Positions 12,401 to 27,400 of a DNA stretch of 64,000 nucleotides are shown one piece after another. The translations under genes and the position numbers were made by a program. Each line of letters starts with the position of its first letter. Within the stretch, counting starts at the first letter, position 1. Where the stretch lies: the NCBI GenBank assembly GCA_014549065.1, contig JACDOX010000008.1, forward strand, positions 6,758,141 to 6,822,140. The letters are read 5' to 3'. Under the pieces are notes generated by a model that worked only from the letters and a program-made list of their open reading frames with translations, was not told the origin of the DNA and did no database searches. Origin of the DNA: Cardinalis cardinalis (lineage: Eukaryota > Chordata > Aves > Passeriformes > Cardinalidae).

Positions 12401-15400
12401 TTTGCAATAGCTCCTGAATTGCTCACCTGTGTGTAAAGAAATCTGCCTGGCTGGTGGCCACTGCTGTAACTCACCCAGGCTAGGGCTAANCTTAAACCTG
12501 CAGCTGTGCCTGGGTTTCCCAGAATGAACTCCCAGGACTCTTGCCAGCTCCCTGCCAAGCTGATTGCTCATTTTGAGAGCTACATTACAACACCTGGTTT
12601 CCAGAAAGCAATAAAATCTGAGCACTCCTGGATGTCATGCTTGCTCCATGACTGCTTGCACTGGATAATCAGTGGCATAGGGACTCCTGAAGCTACAACT
12701 TTAATTAATTTACATAGCCAGGGTGCACCATAGAGTCCAAGGACAGTAATGTCATAGATGTAACATAGTACAGGGTGAAGGGGAATGCTGGTTAACTTGT
12801 CCCTGCTCTTCTTGGTTCATTACAGGAAAAGAGTATTTTAATTACGAAAGGAGCTTGATTTTGTTTCTTTCACACCAGTTGGAAGCAAAAAAGTAATTTC
12901 AGATCTGTTGCCTCCTCAGATGATGTCTCTTCAAGAACAGGCAAGCAGGTTCGAAAAGGCTGATGGGCTAGAAGGACGAAAAATTCAGCACAAACTGGAT
13001 GTCATTCATGAGAGGAAGCGTCAGATCAAGGATCTATCCCAGAGCAGGCGAGAGAAGCTGCAGACTGCCCTTCTTCTGGCACTTTTCTACCAAAACTTGG
13101 AGGAGGTAAGAGGGTTTTAGACTGGGATGGGGATGTAAAGCAGAGGAACCACCTACCTCTATTGGATGAAGTGCTCACTCTTGCCAGACATTATTGGGTG
13201 GATGGATGATCTACTCTGGTGTGGCAACTCCTGCCACATTCATGCAAAAAGATGCTCCAATGCCATTCCTGTTATTGTACTATTGTTGTGGCATTGTGCA
13301 CATTACAGCAACTTCAGTCATCAAAAGCTCTGCTAAAATAAAACAGTTGAAAAGAAAACTGCAAGCTAATACATATTTTTCCTTTAGTGGGAAAGAAAAT
13401 GTATTTCAAATCAGGATGAACACAAAGTGGAAAGCCTTATGTCCTGGGCACCAAGCTTTATTAGTGGGTGTTCATTGAAGGCCTTCAAAGCACTGCTGTG
13501 GCTCAGTATAGCTCTTGAGCTACTGTAGACTGGCTCTGCAGAACATGCTGCTCTCTGTCTCCTGTTCTGGCCTTAGCCCTGTAACTGAGTAGCTCTGCTC
13601 TGTCACTACTGTTGGAAAGACAAACTAGGTCAGCCTTTCAAAGGGCAGCACAACATGTGTGNCTGAGAACTGTGCTGGCATAAACAAGAGCACACAGCCC
13701 CAGGGGCACATTTTCAAGCCCTCCTGCTGGTCTGGTATCCACCCCTTCTTCTGCTGTGTCCCATGAAATACCCTCAGTGATTTACAAAACCAGAGCTATA
13801 CTTTCTTTTTCTTTTTCTTTTTCTTTTTCTTTTTCTTTTTCTTTTTCTTTTTCTTTTTCTTTTTCTTTTTCTTTTTCTTTTTCTTTTTTCTTTTTTTTCT
13901 TTTTCCTTCTTCCTTTTTCTTTTTTCTTTTCCATTTGCTTCTTTTTTTCTTTTTTTTTCCTTTTCCTTTTAATAAAATTTAGCAGAAATTATTTACACAC
14001 CCAAATATTAACCTGTATTATTTGATTTTACTATCCCATGATAGGAAAGTAATGAAAATCCATCAGTAATGGCTTGTCCACCTTGTGGACTGGCAGAGGG
14101 GACTAGATGGTGCATTGCACAGGGGTTATAATTTCAGAGGAACAATTTCCCAAAATCCTCTTGGTAGAGAAATTGTCAATGCCCTTCTAAAGATACGANC
14201 AACCCATTAGATAGGAATACTTATGCATTTCTTCCCATCTCTCTGTAACTGTCAAATCAGTGCTTGGGCTGGGGTCCCCTTTCATTCTTGACACACTTAG
14301 AGCACAAAATTTGGCCCTGCATAGAAGAACATTTCCCTGTTCTCATCCACTTTCTCCACATAAATTAGGAGTTCTTTGGGGAGCTTTTTTTCTCAGGTTA
14401 TGTGCTCATTTATCTCACCAATCTAGAATCATTTCCTACTGTTGAAGAATGTGAATGTCACCAAGGAATTACAAAACAAATATCTTTAAAAATCTTACTC
14501 AAATCAGTGATATCTTTCTTTCTCTTTGTTGGATAGAATGGAATGTTTAATTTAATTTTAATTATATTCTGGGTGTGTACAAGTTCATATGTGAGAATGG
14601 TCCCCACAGGAATGTTAAATTTGGAGATGAGTTTTGAGTTTGGCTGTGAAATCAATTAGGTCATTGCTTATTCTTACTTATTAAGAGAACAACACCCATA
14701 GCTCNGGTCCCACTCCCCTGAAAACTCTCTGTCCTGCAAACATGTTAAGTAATTTCTATTGATCAAACAGAATTTTTTATGTGAGCAGAAATTAGTGATC
14801 ACTGTCATCATTAAAATTCTTCTAGTTACTCTCTAGAAGCAATGACATAGAGAACTACACACATTAGTACAACGAACCACAATCATTAACTCAAGAGATC
14901 ACATGCAGTTTACAAAATAAAACTCACCCTTCTGCTGTTGAAATTGATGCTTTTGTCTCACTCAAAAGAAGTGAGATGGACTTACAGACTACACCCTATT
15001 GCCTAAAAGTCTGNAGCTCAGTGCTACAGACAAAGGCAAATGAGCGAGTTGCTACTTAGAAANATGTGTATTTAAGTTATTCCAGAGGGAATATTATAAA
15101 GTTAAAAGTTTTGATTCTAAAGCTGGCTCTGGGTTTTNATGTTGACTTTGAAACTTGCTCATGATATTAGTAGCACTTCCTTTCCCTTTCACCCTGTACA
15201 TAAGAATAAAAAAACCATTCACATCTTTAACTCAGGGGAATGAGAGAGAGAATTAGTTGTTATCTCTAGATGTCTGGAGCAGGAATATCCCTTTATATGC
15301 TTTGCATACTTCTGTCATTAAAAATTCAGTGTAATTTACAGTTTGTACTTGTGAGGTTACAGTAACTGATATTTTGAAAGAGTAAGATTCTATGCTGGTA

Positions 15401-18400
15401 GTGCCCACATTTTTTATGACTCCCATAGAAATAAGTCTGGTCTTCTGCCTATACTGAGCATAACACTAGTTTTTCTGTTGCCTTCAATGAAGTGAAAATG
15501 GCCATCCAGANGAATCTTTCCATAGAAAGATCTTGGGAAAACAGGTCAGCTTTGCTTNACGTCTGAATGTGGGCATGAGGCCAGGAGCAGGATCCCTCAC
15601 TCTCTAGAGCCATCTTAAACAAGCCCTGAATAAACCAAGGCACTAAGANTGCAAGTGTTCAGTCTGTCATTAANGCCACTGCTTCTAATGAAAAAGTAGG
15701 AGACAAAGTGACCTTAAAGTCCTTTTATCCTGGGGATTGGTTTGTTTCTCATTCCAATTGTATGGATGAGCCTCCATTCAAATGAAGAGTCACTGAAGTG
15801 ACACTGAAGCACGAGTGTGTGCGTGGGAATGGGAGAGGGCCATCGAGGAGGGTGCTTGAAATACAAATAGCGCATGGCAATGTGCAGCCCTGGGCAAGTT
15901 TGACATGGCCTGTTTCAGTCTCTAACTGGGCTTTGGAGGGAAAGAGTTTCTGGAGAGTATGCTGCTAGTAAGAGCTATTTCTATTTATGGAATCTCAGCA
16001 CCTGAAACAACATTTCAAATCATTAATTAACAGAGAAAATCCTCCAGCTGACAAGTCTTGTGTGCACATAGTGCACAGTTCCACAAGGACAGCCAAGATA
16101 TTTTGAAATTAATAAAGCTGCTCTTCAATTTGCAGCTCTTGTGTTGTCAAAACATTACATTACTTCAGTGGTCTGAGGACAACAGGATCAGTTACAACAT
16201 TATGTCAAGTGTTCAATTCCCAGTGTTTTGATGGATAGAAAATATTTCCTTCAATGCTAAGGGCTAAAGATCAGCAGAACTTCAAGAAAATTGTGGAATA
16301 CTTGTTATCTTATTCTTCATTTTATTCTGCATATTTTAAAATCCCCTTTAAAATAATCTCCTAAGAGAAACACATAATTTTGCTTTGTGTAGCTCTCATA
16401 AATCGCCTGCTTTTCTGAATCTGATATTCCTGCCCAGACTGTTTTGAATTTTATTAAGTATAAAGCAAATACAGTTATATTTCTTTTCATATTATATGAC
16501 TAGTGTGTGGGCTCTGTCTGCAAATCTTTATTTGCATTGCGTTTTCCATTTAGGTCTCACAACACCACTGAGATGAGGAAATGTTAGTGCTGTTTTATAG
16601 GTGAGACACTGAAGTCTAAAGAATCTTTATCCAGTTTGCAGGTAGATCAACGCAGAGATACCAGATGAAACTCAGAGCCCTAAACCCCCAGAATCAGTTG
16701 TCATAATCTCATTTTAAATATATACCATGCTAAGGCTCAAAGATTCTCTCTACATAATCTAGAAGACTGTGTAATCTGTTAATGCCTTGTGATAAAATCT
16801 GAGGTATTCAAGGAATTTTTCATTACTCCTGTGGTCAGATAAAAATTAGTTTCATTCCTACCTGCTTTTAACAAAGTANAATGAGTTCAGAAACTGGAGA
16901 TCCACCTCAGCTGTCAGCTCGCACTCATTTTATCCAGCCCAGGTACAGACACTTGGACAGGATAGAGACATGTCCTGGGAGGAGGCCCCAGGATCCCAGG
17001 TAGCTGCTGTGCTAACTCAGGNGCCTCTCAATGCTGCAGGCAGAAGACTGGATCAGTGAGCGCATGCAGAAGCTGGAGGATCCCTCCATACAAGACCCCA
17101 GCAACCTGCAGGACAAGATGAAGCTGCTGCAGAAACATCAAGTGTTTGAGGCAGAGATTCTAGCAAATGAAGAAATAATCACAGCTGTTAATAAGGTGAC
17201 CCTCTCATTCTGTTACTGTTTTTACAGATAATTACTGCTCATCCAAAGACAGATTGATTGATGAAATGTAAAGGATGAGTGGNTTGGTCATCACTTCTGC
17301 ATCAATTATCCTACTGGATCAACAANAACCCAGTTGCTTTGCCATGGAAATGTAATGCTGTTAATTTACAACAAGGAGATATTTTATTTGCTCCATTCAG
17401 GGAGCTNCCATCTTTCCTTATAACCTAAATAGGAAAATATACACTGGCTTCTTCCTTGCCTCACATGGTTACTCCTACAAAAGGCAAATAGCATTTCATG
17501 CCAAATTTGTGAATATTTGTGTTGGAAATTGATGAATCATATAGCTAAAGGGCACAGTCATCTGTAATACTTGGTGTTCCCATTCCATTAATATCTTTCT
17601 TGGCAAGGAAATATTCAAATCCCAGTTTTCAATTATTCTAGATTCCCTCCAGATGTAAGAGCTTTCCAGCTGGCTTTATCATTTGGGTGATAAGAATTTA
17701 TAGCAGTACTCTATTGCTCAATCCAGGTTAGGAAGGTGAAAGGCTCCTCCTAGGAAGGTCATGCAACATGGTAATCCCATTAAAAATCAGTGGCAACTTT
17801 AACTTCTAATTTCCTCTTCTGAATGTGAAGAAAGCAGAAGCCCTGGTGTCAAAAGGCCACTCAAAATCAGNAGAGATCCGTCGCCAAGTCCGCATGCTTC
17901 AGGAGCACTGGGAGAAGTTGAAGAGAGCTGTTGCTGCTCGTGGAAAGATGCTGGAGGACAGTCGGGACTTCCTAGAATTTCTCCAGAAGGTGGACCAGGT
18001 GGAAGCCTGGATCAGGGAGAAGGCAAGTGGATTTTAGTATTTGACCCAAGCAGCTCACTAAAGTCTTGCTATTTAGCAATGACATTCTGATAAGTATGTC
18101 ATCTTCCACGATATTTTCCTAGTGATTTTTGTCTGGAAGAATCATTGCATGTTCTACAAACAATATGAAAGGAATGATTGAACAAATTCTATGGCGCCTG
18201 TCCATACCAGAATCAATTGGGCAATATTAGCACATCTTCTCCTGTAAACTGTGTCCATGAAGAGTTTGTGATTATTTGGGGCCATCTCATGTGCCTCTAC
18301 TGAGACAGAGAAATGAAAGCAGATTAGAATGGAAGAGACTTGAAGCATTTGGCAGCTGGTCTTCACTCTAATTGTCTATCAAATCTGAAAGTTTCTCTTT

Positions 18401-21400
18401 GTAGGAGTGAAGAATCACTTTCATTCAGAGGTTGTTTCCACAGCCAGTAATAAATGGAAAAGGGAGTTGGGACCAAGTCTNGTAGTTGTCTAAAGATTAG
18501 AAGGGACTATTTCAGAAGCTGTGGGTCGGTGATTTAAAGACACATCACAGAACTTATTGCATCAGGTTAAGCACTGGGAGTAACTGTGTTCTTGTACTCT
18601 TCACCTACATATTTGTCTGCTGCTTGTTTCCCCAGGAGGTCATGATTAATGTGGGTGATGTGGGAAATGACTATGAACACTGCCTGCAGCTCAAGAAAAA
18701 GCTGAATGAGTTCCGTGGAGCAACATCAGGGGTAAGAGGTGTTTTCCATGCTCATGTCTTGCAGGGCTNCAAGCAGCAGGCAACTTTTCAGTCCAGTTAG
18801 CAAGTACAGTTCTAGTGCTCAGAGGAGGTGTAAGACCAAAGTGATAGGAAGCATCACTACCCCAAAAGTCATTTAAAAAGACAGAATTTTCTCTTATTAT
18901 GTCTTCTGCTTTGAAGATGACTAGGCAGAGCTGTCAGGCACTCATGACACAACATTTCAGACTGCATTAAATGACTGGAAAACTCACTGTGTGAGCCTGA
19001 CTTTGAGCAGATTTTTTTTGGTTCATGCAGTCTGCAAAGTCACAGTGATTTCCACCCAAAAGTNGTTTAAAAAATAGTGGTTTCAGCCATGCTTGTTTGA
19101 ATCTGAGAACTGATCTGGACCTTCCATGAACAAGCCTGTAAAAAAAGNTACTGTTTTCTATCCTTTTTTTCTATCCTTTATTTCTCCATTTTCCTCCTCC
19201 TGAGGAATGGAGAAATAAAGGATTCTTATCCACCTTCTCATTCTTATACACCTTCATCCAAATAAAGCACATAAATCTGGGGGCCTCTGTTTATACAGCA
19301 CACGTGGTTACTCATGAATCATAACATTAGTAACCAGATATTCAGTAAAACAGAGCAATGGTTTATGCTTTGGATAACAGCCATGTGACAAGACAGCTGC
19401 ACTCTTNGCCTTTCAGTGCTGAGATCTCTGTCCCTTTTTCATGGTGCTGAGTCATGCCAGCTGCCTCTCCTGCCCCCAGTGAGATGTGCCAATTTAGGCA
19501 CAAACTTGGGGAGCATGGTCCTCCTTGTCATGTGTGCAGCTCCCACCACAAGAGCTGTGAGGCCACATATTGAGGGGATGCATTTGCAGCAACCCCTTGT
19601 TCTCTCTGTTTGTGTGAACTGCTACAGATGAGAACTAAGAGGTCTGGGTGTCACTCAGGAAAGATTACTGTACTGATTTACTATTCTGGAAATTGTGGGA
19701 AAGGTCTGGAAAGAGATGTTTTATGAATTTGTGAGCGATGTTTACTCTAATGTAGCCTCCTAATATTCTTTATCCTTTGTTTGCCTGTTATCTTTTTGCT
19801 GATTCTTGTTATGGCAGCTCCCATCTTCTACTTTTGTTGCCTAGAAGCAGAAGAACACAATCCTCTTGTATGCAAAGTAACAGTGCAGATATGCCTGACA
19901 CCAGGGAGAAACCCTAGAGCTCCTTATTCCAGAGCCCAGCAGAATTTCATGACAGTGCATTCACACTGCATTTGGATAGAGAGCCAAATTATTTGGCTTC
20001 AGTACCAGGGAATTAGTAAATTGAAGAGACATTCATTTTACTCTCCAGCTGACTGTGAGCTAAGGGATTGAGCAAGGGCTCTTCTACAGCTTGTACCAGC
20101 CAAAAGAAGGATGATTAATAGGGCAGAAACAACCCAGTGTTCCAACCAGCATAACCCTCTGAACAGGAATGTTTTTCCATAAACTAAGGTAGATCTTCTA
20201 TGTGCCACTCTTGAAACTCTTGGCCTTAGACAGTATCAGCTTGTAGCCAATGCTCCTGTAACACTCTGAACATGACTCCTGCAGATAAAAAGCTAGGACA
20301 GTTATGCAGTTATGCCCTGATAGCTGATGCTCAGTTATGCAGTGNTTCCTAGGGAGATACAAACAGGAGGCTGCTTCTGGCACAGTTTGTGCATCCATCC
20401 AGTCTGGGTTTTCCCACTTGAAAAATCTGAGATCAGGGTAGGGAGTAATCCTCCTNCATTGATGGCTGCCAAACTTTCTATTAATTGTGCTGCTATTATT
20501 TCCCAGGACAGGAGGCTGCAGGGTTTCTAAAGANTATCTAACTGCTGGTTTCTCTAGTTTACTTTATGGCTGTGCATCATAGGAAAGCACATGTGGAAGC
20601 ATGCANGTTGGTATGGATGCAGCATAAACAAAACACACATTGCAATGAATACTTACATTAACAGTGTGCTGGTGTCTTGCAGCTGCGCTTTACACCAGTG
20701 ATTGTTTCCCTGCTAAACTTGTGATTTATTTGTCCCAGAAAAATAAAGAATGTTTTTGAATCCTGGAGCAGTGTTCAGCATTGGCCATCTGTAGTGCTCC
20801 AAAATAAAAATTATCCCACTGTACCCTAGATTATATGGGCAATGTGCAAATATTATCCTTCTNTGGTATGTGCATGGGAAGCAAGTCTCCCAGAAGACTT
20901 AGCCTTAGAAGAAAACACAGTGGCATAGGTTGTCTGGGATTCTCAAGGCTGTATGGATTTTGAGCCTGTTGTCCACAGTACAGGAGGCACTCCAGCACAG
21001 GAGCTCACCTAGGTAAAACAGCCCAGGAGCCCATGAGTCACTACCAGTGTGAGGAACAATCTGCCACACATCAGCTCTTCCACAGCAGCCGCCTCTGTAA
21101 CCAGCAACTGCAGGTGTGTTTCTTCACCAAATGAACCCCTGCTGGAATAACTGCCTTAGAAATGAGGGTCTGAGGGTCTGGGGGCCCTCACCTAGACCAA
21201 GGTCATTGCTGCATCTAGAGCCGTTAATGTTCTTTCTTGCCTTTACTGTCTTCTCATCAGGCACATGGTAACATCAGCAGTTGTAGTAGAGCAAACTCCA
21301 TGTGTCTGAAATGTTACTGGGGTAAAACACTTTCTTGTTGCTGCTTGTGTTGATTTTCACATCTCAGTGGAAAACGGAGTCACAAGCAATTTGAACATGT

Positions 21401-24400
21401 ACCTTTGTTCCCTTTCTCACTTTACAGGAGTCAACAGTGGACGATGCTCACATCAGGACTATCAATGCCCTGGCCATGAAACTGGAGAGACAGAACAAGG
21501 AAGAAACAAAGACAATCTATGAGCGCCGAAAACAGCTCAATGAGAAGTGAGTATGCTTTCAAATGTTCCTTGTAAAGCAAAAAAAAAGAAGGGAAAATTA
21601 AGTGTCTTTGGCTGAGATAAATGGAGGAACTGGAACTTGTTTTCTTCTTTAATATCACAGCTACCAAATATCAGACACTGGAGTTGTCTTTCCAGACTCC
21701 CAGAGCAGGAAGCTTAGAAGAATTTTTAATCCAGGAGTGCCAAAGTCATGTTTCTAACTTTGGAGTCAAATACTCTGTTTCACATCACTTGGCACAAAAG
21801 ATTCATGAAGCTTAGACACTTCCATCTATTCACACAGTTGTCCTGGTGAATTGCCTTGTACTTTTGCTGCTCCACAGCCCCCTATCTAAGAAACAAAAGC
21901 ATGGAGGTATCGATTGGGAGATTATTGAGAGTTTAAGAAAACTGGATCAGTACTTTTTTGGCTTTTAACCCCCATGCCATCCTAAAGACATGGAATAAAT
22001 ACAATCAGATAGTCTTCTCAGGCTAATGCTTTATTCCTGCAATAAGCCCCCTGTTATGGAGAATCGGGAGATCAATACACGAGGTAGTTCAGAAAACCTG
22101 TGGTTTTGTTTAAATATGAGCATCACAAAGCTCAGCTGTGGAAATCCTTACCTCTGAAATGCTTCTCTAAAATATTATTTCCAATTAAAGGTGGAACAGT
22201 TTTCATGGTAACCTGAATGCATACAGGAAGAAGTTAGAGGGAGCCCTAGAGATTCATGCCTTAATCAGAGAAATAGATGACATCACAGAAAGAATTACTG
22301 AGAAGGTAAGTTTTCCAATTTTGATTAAGTGAAATGGAAAAATGTTCTGTCAATCTTATTCATTCAGAAAATGGAGGTAAAAATGCTGAACCTGAATTAC
22401 AATTTTGATATTAATAGAAAAAAGGCTATATAAAAACCAATTATTTCAACAATGTAAGTGATTATATTTATTTAATTATAGGTCAGTAGACAAGTGGTAC
22501 TACTTAAGGTTACAAGACTTTTGGCTTGATATTTTTATAACAACTTTTAAAATGTATTTCTTCATTTTATGGCATTTAATTTCCTAGGATCCTAAGGATA
22601 AATTTTATTTTTTATATTTTCATAACACACCTGAATTTCTGTGCAACAATTTATCAGGAAATATTTTTCTGGTTTGATATATNGAAAAAAAAAAGCCAAA
22701 AAATAGAAAAGAACAATTGACAAATGCAAGGAGGCGCGCCTGTCTTTGTTTTACATGTGAATGGCCAGAGGGACCTTAGGCAGGATTATGAGTGTTCAAA
22801 AGAGATGTGGATTCTTGTTTCATCTCTGTAAAGAGAGCAGACAATGTGCTCTATTGATATTTNAAAAGACAGTAAGAACATTTCGATGGCAATGCAAAGA
22901 GGGGAAGGAGGAAGCTTTTTGAAATAATTAAGATACAGATCCTTTTGTTTGGTGTTATCCTCAGCCTTTTCACATCCCACTGCCCTTTTCAGAGTGTATT
23001 GATACAAGCACTGGATTATGGAAAAGATGTGGAAAGTGTGGAAAACCTGATTCGAAGACATGAAGAAATGGAGAGAGAAATTAGTGTTATTAAGTCCAAA
23101 ATGGAGGTAAGAAGTAGGGAAGTACAAAGGATACTGAAAAAATTTCACTTTTTCTTCTTGAAAATATGATGCAAAAATCATTGTTACTCTTCAGATTGAT
23201 TCGCAGGAATTTTCAGCAGTGCAAGTGCAGCATAAATTTCTTCTCATGAAAACACCATGCTGTTTAATCCTACTTTACCTTATCAAATATTATTTTTCTT
23301 GATGCACAAAAACCAAGAGGAGAAGTCCTTTTTTAATGTTATCTGAGTCTCTGGCCCTCACCCACAAGCCAGATCAGCTTGTCCTACACATTTTGGAAAG
23401 CATGGACTCCATCCTTCCCCCAGCTTCTGTACTCAGCTGAACCAAAATCACAACTCTATTTCTGTTCAGAACTTAGATGCAAACCCCATACTGCATGTAG
23501 TTTCCTAACACAGACATCCAACACAGAAATTCTAGGTTATAATTGCCTGCCTGATCCACTCTGGCTTTTGTAAAAACTGGTCAGTTTGCATCATCTAGGA
23601 CTAAATTAAATTGAGCATTAAATATGGGTCTAAGCTCCTTTATATTTGTATATTTTTACTAAAAAGAAATAAATCCTGTTGAAGAGTAGTAGAAATTAAA
23701 TTACAACCTCTCACATTTTTTCACTGTTGGCCCTTTTATATAGAAAATATGAAAAACTTTTTCTTTGCAATTGTATAATAACTGTTCTTCTTTTAAGGAT
23801 TAAAACCAGCCTGGAATATTTTCTGTTCTGCATAATTAAAATTCTTCATTTTCATCAACTTGATAAAATTTTGCAAGAAAGTTTCCAACTTTAAACCTGA
23901 GCTGATGAGCGTCCATCAGACTGCTAGTAAAGTTAGAATTAGCACTTCTTTTTTCCAATCTGTTTGTCTATATTCTGCAAAACTGTTTTCTAAATTGTAA
24001 ATTAACTTTTGTGCCTACAAAGCAATGCCTGCACATGGATGTTTGCTCACAAATGCATGTGCATTATTTTTTCCATATTATATATCCCTTTGTATATTTT
24101 GTTACTGTAATTTAATTACCTGCCTTTGAGAGCTGGGGTCTTAAAATGAACTTTTACCTGAAAGGCAAACTCAAGAATGAATATAAGTATATGTCATGAA
24201 TTTACTCCACTATAAATCTCTTCCCAGCCACTGGAACTGGAATCCTTCCGCCTCTCCACAAGGAATCCATCCATAAATGACAAACTGACTATGAAGCAAC
24301 AGGAGATGAAAAACAACTGGCTCCGACTCCAGGGACAGGCCAAACAAAGGTAAAGGCTTAGAGTTGTTTGAATATCTCTCAGCAGGAGCAAAGCTGCTCC

Positions 24401-27400
24401 CTGGGGTCTAAATCCTACTTGTCAGAGGTCTTTTAAAGTTTTTTAAGATTTTTTTATAAATTTTACATAGGCAGCTAAGACACCTGCGTTGGAAAATGTG
24501 TGACTTGATACATAAGAAGTTCCACTGATGTGACTTTGGGAAAATTAATACAATGTTTTTGTGGTTTATCCCATTAAATAATATTACTAAAATGCCTCCA
24601 GACTATCAAATTAAATCTATCATAAAGCCTTTGTGAAAGGCTTATTTTTGGAGGGTGCTTGAAGNTTTTTTTTTTCCTCAAATCTTTCCAAAACCAGAAA
24701 GGTTTAATCCTGATCTGTAATCATTNCTGTAAGCAACAGATATGAAGTCTTTTTTTACCTTTCTTGTGCTAATGAACTGATGNAAAAATATTTGTAAATG
24801 TGTTGTCTCCAAGTTAATGTGCATCTCCTGTGGTTTTGGTTAATGTAAGGAGCTCTTAGGAACTGTAAGGGAAAGCTTGAATTAGTTTCATTTGGCTTCT
24901 GTTAAGATACTTGCTTCTGCAAATAGGGAGGGAGAGGCAACTAGATAATTCCATGTCAGATGATGCTGAACTACACCTTATGTGGCAGGAAGGAGAAGCT
25001 GGCAGCCTCGTACCAGCTGCAGAAATTTAACCTGGAGATGAAGGAGATACTAGACTGGGCCCAGAACACCAGAGCTTTAATGGAAGCAGGAGGGCTGCCT
25101 AAGAGTGCAAATGAAGCCGAAAGCATGATAGAGGAGCATCAGGAGAGAAAGGCAAGTATCTTCCGTGGCTCCAGTTGCACATACTGGGAATCACTCTGTG
25201 TGCACAGCATGCCTCTGTCAATAACATGGTAAAAAAACTGTTTGCAGTACCAGGCTGGGGATAGAAATCACCTACATACTGACAAAACAGTCCCATGGGC
25301 TGTTTGGCACCTTGTGTCTTTGCAAAAAGGCTCAGAAGCCCCAAGAGCTCTCACCTCTACTGCTGTCCAAGCCTGATGGTGAAAAACAGGTTCAGTCTCA
25401 CATAATGCTCAGTGCTCATCTCCTTAATCATATTGCTAAAGAACTTAATGCCAGTTAAGCCTTGCTTCAAGCTAGATTTTTTCATGTGATCATAATTTAC
25501 ANGAGAAGAAAATAAAAGCAGTTTGTTTCACACAGCAAAGCAAATTACCAATGAATGGTGTTACACGTTCAGTTCTGAAACACTTCACATCCCAGTAATA
25601 ATTACCTTATGAATGTTTTGGTGGCTAATTTGGCTAATACTTTCGGTTTCTTTTCTGAAAGGAGTGAAATTTTAATTAACATTATGAAAAAAGTCAATAT
25701 TTTACTTTTCCCCAAGAATCATAGCTATCTTTCAGCTGTTGTGCTACATTCTCTTTACAGTTACTTTACTTCTTCTAAAGATCCTGTTCACAGAATAAAT
25801 ACTGATACCCAGTGCTTTGTAGGTACCATCATTAATGCATTTTGTAGATTCTGATTAATTTTCTACACTTGAGTTTAGTGTGAAGTACCTGAAATCCCCT
25901 CCTTCTTCAGAGTCATCCACTTAAACAATGCTTTCTCCTATCACTTAACAATGTTTTTGCTAATAATTCTTCGTCATATTAAAAATATCACAAACCACTG
26001 ATGTAGTGTGCTCCAAATTTAAATGGTGGCAATATCTAAGTCTTTAATATCTGTTATTCAAGGAGCCCAAATGGCTCTAAGGAGACAGTCACAGAGAAAA
26101 GAAGGAACTCAGGCACTATGTTCTTATGCTGACTAAACTAAAATTATAGACAAGGCAAGAAGGAGGGGTTTTNCCATTCTGGTTAATGGCTCAAATAAAG
26201 ACCATAGGAGAGACTGGAGTTGAACACAACATGCTCATGTGAATTTCAAAAATATTTTAATTACAGTTTTATAGATATGAATGGGCAATGCCACCAACTC
26301 AAAAATCTCTAAAAGCAGCAGTTCTAATTTCAGAAATTTGATATTACATAGCATAGTGTTTAAGGTAGTTTATGAGTTAATACATGGTATTATTTCAGTC
26401 CATAGTTATTTTCATTTTCAAATTGCTTACATTAGAAATTCCATAATCAGTTTGCAGGGATCATAATTGCTTTTTATGCTTTCACCTTCAGGATTCAGTA
26501 TAGGGGTATAATTCATTCCTCAGACCAGGTGCAAAAGTTAAGTGTGTTTCATTTCAACCACACAAAATGAAATAAAACCATGCCTTTAACGTAAAAATCT
26601 GATGCAAACTTCTTTGTCAGAAGAAGAAAAGTTCTAGGCATTGTTTCTTAAAAGCATTTTTTTTATGTAGGAAGACTGGGGGATGATATTATGGATGTTT
26701 GAAATTGTGTTCATTTATATCTCAGTATTTTCTAATCTGTTTCTAACTAAACCTCAATTTTCATTTGTAGGAAAACAGTTGTTCCTGGACCAATAAACTC
26801 ATTAATTATTTACATTTACTCTCTCTTAGGCAATTCTATGCCCTTCCAGTAACTTAGCTCAAAGATGAATTATTTTCCATGCAAATATTAGTGCTGGAAA
26901 GTTACAGCCCAAGCTCTTCCCCTCAAGGCTTGTATTCTGAATAACTGGCTTTTCATAAACCCTTGACATCAACCTCAGTAATGTATTTTAGGAGGAGATT
27001 GAAGCCCGAGGGGAAAGGTTCAATGCTCTCAGTGACTATGGTAAAGAACTTGGCAATTCTGGTCACTATGCAACCCCTGAGATTCGCCAGTCCCTCTCCA
27101 GACTGCAGCAAGCCTGGTCTGAACTGATCCAAGCGTGGAAAGAGCAATACATTAAATTGTTTCAGGCACAAGATTTACAGGTGAGTAAAATGGCATTCAA
27201 GAGAGGACACACATGCCACTGACAGTTTTTTCTTGATAAAAGCAGCAAATTTATGAGATGGCAGGATGAAAAATGTGCTAATAATACCTAGTGTTTCATC
27301 TATATTTCAGTGGTTTCTGGAAGGCATGCTGAGGGCCAAGCACATTCAGTGGTGACAGGACTTAGAGAAATTTTACCTCTACAAATCATAGAAATTTTTG

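Noticed and set aside
13756..14025. Phe/Ser-rich 89-codon frame
   Set aside because: Produced by the (CTTTTT)n microsatellite.
22786..23181. 131-codon open frame on the - strand
   Set aside because: Antisense to SPTBN5 exon 10 and its flanks; no protein-like features.
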